Below, piece by piece: positions 6,372 through 9,018 of a stretch of DNA of 9,018 nt (positions are counted from its first letter, which is position 1; the number at the start of each line of letters is the position of its first letter). Origin of the DNA: an uncultured Clostridia bacterium (GTDB lineage: Bacteria > Bacillota > Clostridia > Christensenellales > CAG-314); the NCBI GenBank assembly GCA_937875645.1, contig CALLXO010000216.1:1-9018 (forward strand), written 5' to 3'. The translations under genes were made by a program, and so were the position numbers. The notes under the pieces are model-generated. The model saw nothing but the letters and a program-made list of their open reading frames with translations, ran no database searches and was not told the DNA's origin.

Positions 6372-8712
6372 ATGAAAAAAGCAAAACAAGAAATTATTTT
6401 TAATCGTATTAATACTGACGTAAGAAGGGGATTGACAAGCGAACAAGTTGCTTTTAGAAAAGAGGAGGGAGCAACAAATATTGTTTCTGCGTCTACTGGC
6501 AAAACTTATTTATCAATTTTTTTAGGCAATATATTTACCTTCTTTAATCTTTTAGGTTTAGCCATAATGCTGCTAATGTTTATTTTAGGCAGTTTTAAAA
6601 ATCTCTTTTTTGCCGTGATAATTTTGGCAAATTCAAGAGATAAGAGCAAAAAAGACGATAGAAAAACTTTCTTTGGTCACAGCTCCCGTTGCCGTTGTAA
6701 TAAGAAACGGCAAGGAAGAAAAAATTCCTATTAAAGAAGTCGTTTTAGACGATATTATTAAATATAGCGGCGGAAACCAAATCTGCGCCGACGGAATTGT
6801 AATGGAAGGCGAAGTAGAGGTAAACGAAAGTTTGCTTACCGGAGAATCGATTGCTGTCAAAAAAAAGGCGGGTGATACTCTTTTAAGCGGTAGCTTTATA
6901 GTAAGCGGAAATTGCTTTGCCCGCACCGAAAAGGTAGGCGACCAAAATTATTCTGCTCAGTTGGCGGCAAAAGCTAAAAAATACGTTAAGCCAAAGTCAG
7001 AGCTTATGCGAGCCATAAACGGCTTAATAAAGGTTTTGGCAATTATAATTTTTCCTCTTGCTATCGGCACTTTTTTTGTCACAAATGCGATAGAAAATGA
7101 CGTCATCGTCTCTTTGATAAAAACTGCAGGCAGTATGATAGGCATGATTCCCAGCGGAATGGTGCTACTTACCAGTGTGGCTTTGGCTGTGTCTGTTATT
7201 AGGTTGGCGCAAAATAATGCGTTGGTGCAGGACCTTTATTGTATTGAGATGCTTGCGAGAGTGGATACTCTGTGCTTAGACAAAACAGGCACTATCACTG
7301 ACGGTACAATGACTGTCGAAGATACAATCATTATTAAAGAAGGTTTTGATGCAAAAAAATATATAGCTATGTTTAACGGCGCAACAAAAGAGACTAACCT
7401 CACTGCATGTGCCCTTAATGAGCATTACGGACAGCTTGAGGTTAAACCTATTAGCGTCATTGCCTTTTCGTCAGAGCGCAAATTCAATGCCGCAAGCTTT
7501 GATTTTGGTACAATAGCTATCGGCGCTTTGGGGTATGTTTGTAAACCGGACGAAAAATTAGAAAAAAAGTTAGACGTTTACCTTTCACAGGGTATGCGTG
7601 TTTTGGTTGCCTGCGTAAGCGAGAAGAAAATCAGCCAAGATAAATTACCCTTTGACATGCAAGTTGCGGCTATTATCGTTTTATCCGATACTTTGCGTCC
7701 CGATGCCATAGAGACTATAAATTGGTTTAAGCAAAACGAGGTGGACATAAAGGTTATAAGCGGCGACAACGCTAAAGCCGTATCCGTTATCGCTGCTAAA
7801 GCAGGGATAGAAAACGCAAAGAACTTTATTAGTTTGCATGGTCTGACCGACGACGAAGTAATTGTTGCCGCCCAAAAATACACAGTTTTTGGACGTGTTT
7901 CGCCGGAACAAAAAGCTTTGCTAATAAAATCCTTTAAGAAAAACGGTAAAACAGTTGCCATGACAGGAGACGGCGTAAATGATATTTTAGCCATGAAGGA
8001 AGCTGATTGCGCAGTAGCTATGGCGGAAGGCAGTCAGGCAAGCAAAACTGTTGCTCATTTGGTGCTGTTAGACAGTAAATTTCAGAGTATGCCCAAAGTG
8101 GTTGCCGAAGGCAGGCGTGTCGTCAACAATATTCAAAACAGCAGCAGCTTGTTTTTAATGAAAACTACAATGACTATTTTTACTACCCTTTTGATGTTGT
8201 TTATGCGCAGGTCCTATCCCTTTGAGCCGAGCAGTCTTTATTTAATCGAGACACTAGTTATCGGCTTGCCTTCTTTCTTTTTGGCTTTACGTCCCAACAA
8301 GGATTTAATAAAGGGTAAATTTATTACCAATACTTTATTTAAGACAATACCCAGCGGCTTAGCGTTAAGCTTTAGCGTACTTATAATTTATTTGTATTCG
8401 CTTGTCTTTGATATGTCTGCAGCACAGATAACAACTTTAGGTACAGTTGCTATGACTGTTTCAGGCGTTTTAGCGCTTGCAGTGATGTGTTACCCCTATA
8501 CGCTAATTACAGGGCTGGTTGCTTTTGGTAGCGCAGGGCTGGTGCTTCTTGCCTTTAATTTGCCCTTTGTGAGACACCTCCTAGTACTTGTTGACATAAG
8601 CCAATACTGGCAGGTTTTGGCAGTTGCGCTTTCCGTTGCGCTGTTTACAATTATTGCGGGCAGCGTTGCCAATTATTATATTAATAAAAAACGCCTCTCG
8701 GTGCAAAAATAA
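6372..8712 (+). pseudogene. P-type cation-transporting ATPase (Exp7/CtpE-like), disrupted by a frame change near 6630
   Basis: ATP-driven membrane cation pump; the ion is uncertain, and related CtpE-like proteins have been linked to calcium. The first 87 residues (6372-6632, frame 3) hold the cytosolic N-terminus with GLTSEQVAFRKEEGATN, TM1 and the start of TM2. From 6631 frame 1 encodes the remaining 693 residues beginning IQEIRAKKT. In order these carry the actuator motif TGES (6838-6849), TM4 with IPSGMVLLTS, the phosphorylation motif DKTGTITDG (Asp codon 7279-7281), a short nucleotide-binding domain with FSSERKFN, VISGDN, TGDGVND (7963-7983), and C-terminal helices with LVIGLPSFFLALRPN. 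Frame 3 runs on to a stop at 6732. Restoring 5 lost residues gives 785 residues, normal for the family. Every later motif is intact, so the lesion is either recent or an assembly error. ATG 6372 is chosen over an in-frame GTG at 6354, which overlaps the -10. Confidence 0.88.
6627..6633 (+). other. Frame-change junction: about 17 bases missing in TM2
   Basis: Frame 3 reads ...VIILAN up to 6632; frame 1 reads IQEIRAKKTIEKL from 6631. P-type ATPases of this group normally have N-x-x-x-G-x-(I/V)-Q-E here, five residues between Asn and the (I/V)QE. A 17-base deletion accounts for both the missing five residues and the observed shift. Frame 1 has a stop at 6616-6618, so the homology switch can be placed within a few bases. 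The conserved Gly of TM2 is lost. Confidence 0.8.
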
Positions 8713-8730
8713 GGAAAGTTTAGTTTAACA

Positions 8731-8773
8731 ATAAAAAACATCTTCACGCTTTTGGTGTGAAGATGTTTTTTAT
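8731..8773. terminator. Bidirectional intrinsic terminator between the ATPase gene and spoVG
   Basis: A 17-bp perfect stem (8731-8747 with 8757-8773) surrounds a 9-base loop. The upper stem is CATCTTCAC/GTGAAGATG, and its base is an A6/T6 tract, so either strand gives a hairpin followed by a U-run. It lies 18 bases after the ATPase stop and 118 bases beyond the convergent spoVG stop, and can serve both genes. Confidence 0.9.
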
Positions 8774-8831
8774 GCAAAAATTTAAAAACAAAAATTTAGA
8801 CAGACATAAATTAAAGAGTTCAGTAAGAAAT

Positions 8832-8857
8832 TAGCGCTGAAGATTTCCTCAACGCTA
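8832..8857. repeat. Small imperfect hairpin in the spoVG 3' flank
   Basis: TAGCG (8832-8836) pairs with CGCTA (8853-8857); inside, after one C-A mismatch, TGA pairs with TCA. No T-tract follows on either strand, so it does not look like a terminator. The rest of 8774-8891 is AT-rich and I see nothing else in it. Confidence 0.3.
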
Positions 8858-8891
8858 TAGGAAACGATATGTAGCAGAGTGAAAGCATAAA

Positions 8892-9018
8892 TTATTCAGC
8901 TTGTTCGTATGCTTTTAATATGATTTCAGACAATTCTTTACGTGTTTCCATATTGATTGGATGGGCAATATCTTTATATTCGCCTTCTTTTGTTTTGCGG
9001 CTGGGCATTGCAATAAAA
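8892..9018 (-). CDS. spoVG: SpoVG family regulator, C-terminal 41 residues (truncated by window edge)
   Basis: SpoVG is a small conserved nucleic-acid-binding regulator (usually about 85-100 residues) that affects septation, sporulation and surface or virulence genes in Bacillota. The reverse strand reads [20 protein letters not shown], then INMETRKEL and ends KAYEQAE before a TAA (8894-8892). This matches the SpoVG signature F(V/I)AMPS(K/R)+T..GE..DIAHPIN..TR, which forms the second half of the protein. The start lies outside the window. The tail ends soon after the last helix, without the acidic extension seen in B. subtilis. It is convergent with the ATPase gene and shares the hairpin terminator at 8731-8773. 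Short, but the motif is highly specific. Confidence 0.93.
   Translation of the reverse strand, partial: FIAMPSRKTKEGEYKDIAHPINMETRKELSEIILKAYEQAE

Noticed and set aside
6648..6654. AAAAAAG run in the ATPase gene as a programmed frameshift site
   Set aside because: The change needed is +1 (or -2), not -1. The heptamer is also in the wrong register for frame 3, and frame-1 homology starts upstream of it at 6631, so slippage here would not rebuild the protein.
7578..7994. 138-codon open frame on the minus strand opposite the ATPase gene
   Set aside because: It mirrors the conserved hinge region of the ATPase and has no recognisable protein features; a shadow frame.
6673..8712. ATPase C-terminal part as an independent gene starting at TTG 6673
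   Set aside because: No Shine-Dalgarno, and it would lack TM1-TM2. Family homology continues upstream in the same frame to 6631.

Overview
The window is about 9 kb of low-to-medium GC bacterial chromosome. It carries a type 2 (eukaryote-like) isoleucyl-tRNA synthetase, AT-rich promoters, GGAGG-type ribosome binding sites, intrinsic terminators and the 3' end of spoVG. Together these point to a Bacillota lineage, probably an anaerobic or uncultured member of the Clostridia; that placement is inference. Nothing here looks like phage, IS, integron or CRISPR, and no RNA gene was recognised. I do not see a clear new multi-gene system. The least explained gene is a large membrane-anchored surface protein.

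Positions 1-3840 (+) form a compact translation and RNA-modification cluster: the 3' three quarters of ileS, then 7 bp later a class I SAM-dependent methyltransferase of the RlmI-like family, then an RluA-family pseudouridine synthase joined to it by a TAATG stop/start overlap. All three are predicted to act on tRNA or rRNA. No terminator follows the cluster.

Positions 3841-6256 (+) hold a separate unit: a sigma-A-like promoter (TTGACA-N17-TAGACT), a strong GGAGG site, one 755-residue secreted protein anchored by a C-terminal membrane helix, and a clean intrinsic terminator. The protein has two tandem Ig/cadherin-like modules before its anchor. I do not recognise the rest of its ectodomain.

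Positions 6257-8773 (+) hold a P-type cation ATPase with a promoter whose predicted start lies almost on the ATG (possible leaderless mRNA) and which overlaps a 16-base palindrome. The gene is broken: near position 6630 the frame changes, and about 17 bases of the conserved TM2 segment are missing compared with the family pattern. This is either a pseudogene, a recent strain-level mutation, or an assembly error. Apart from that lesion, the reading frame and catalytic motifs are intact.

Positions 8774-9018: a 17-bp perfect hairpin with T-tracts on both strands separates the ATPase gene from the convergent spoVG, whose last 41 codons lie on the minus strand at the window edge.
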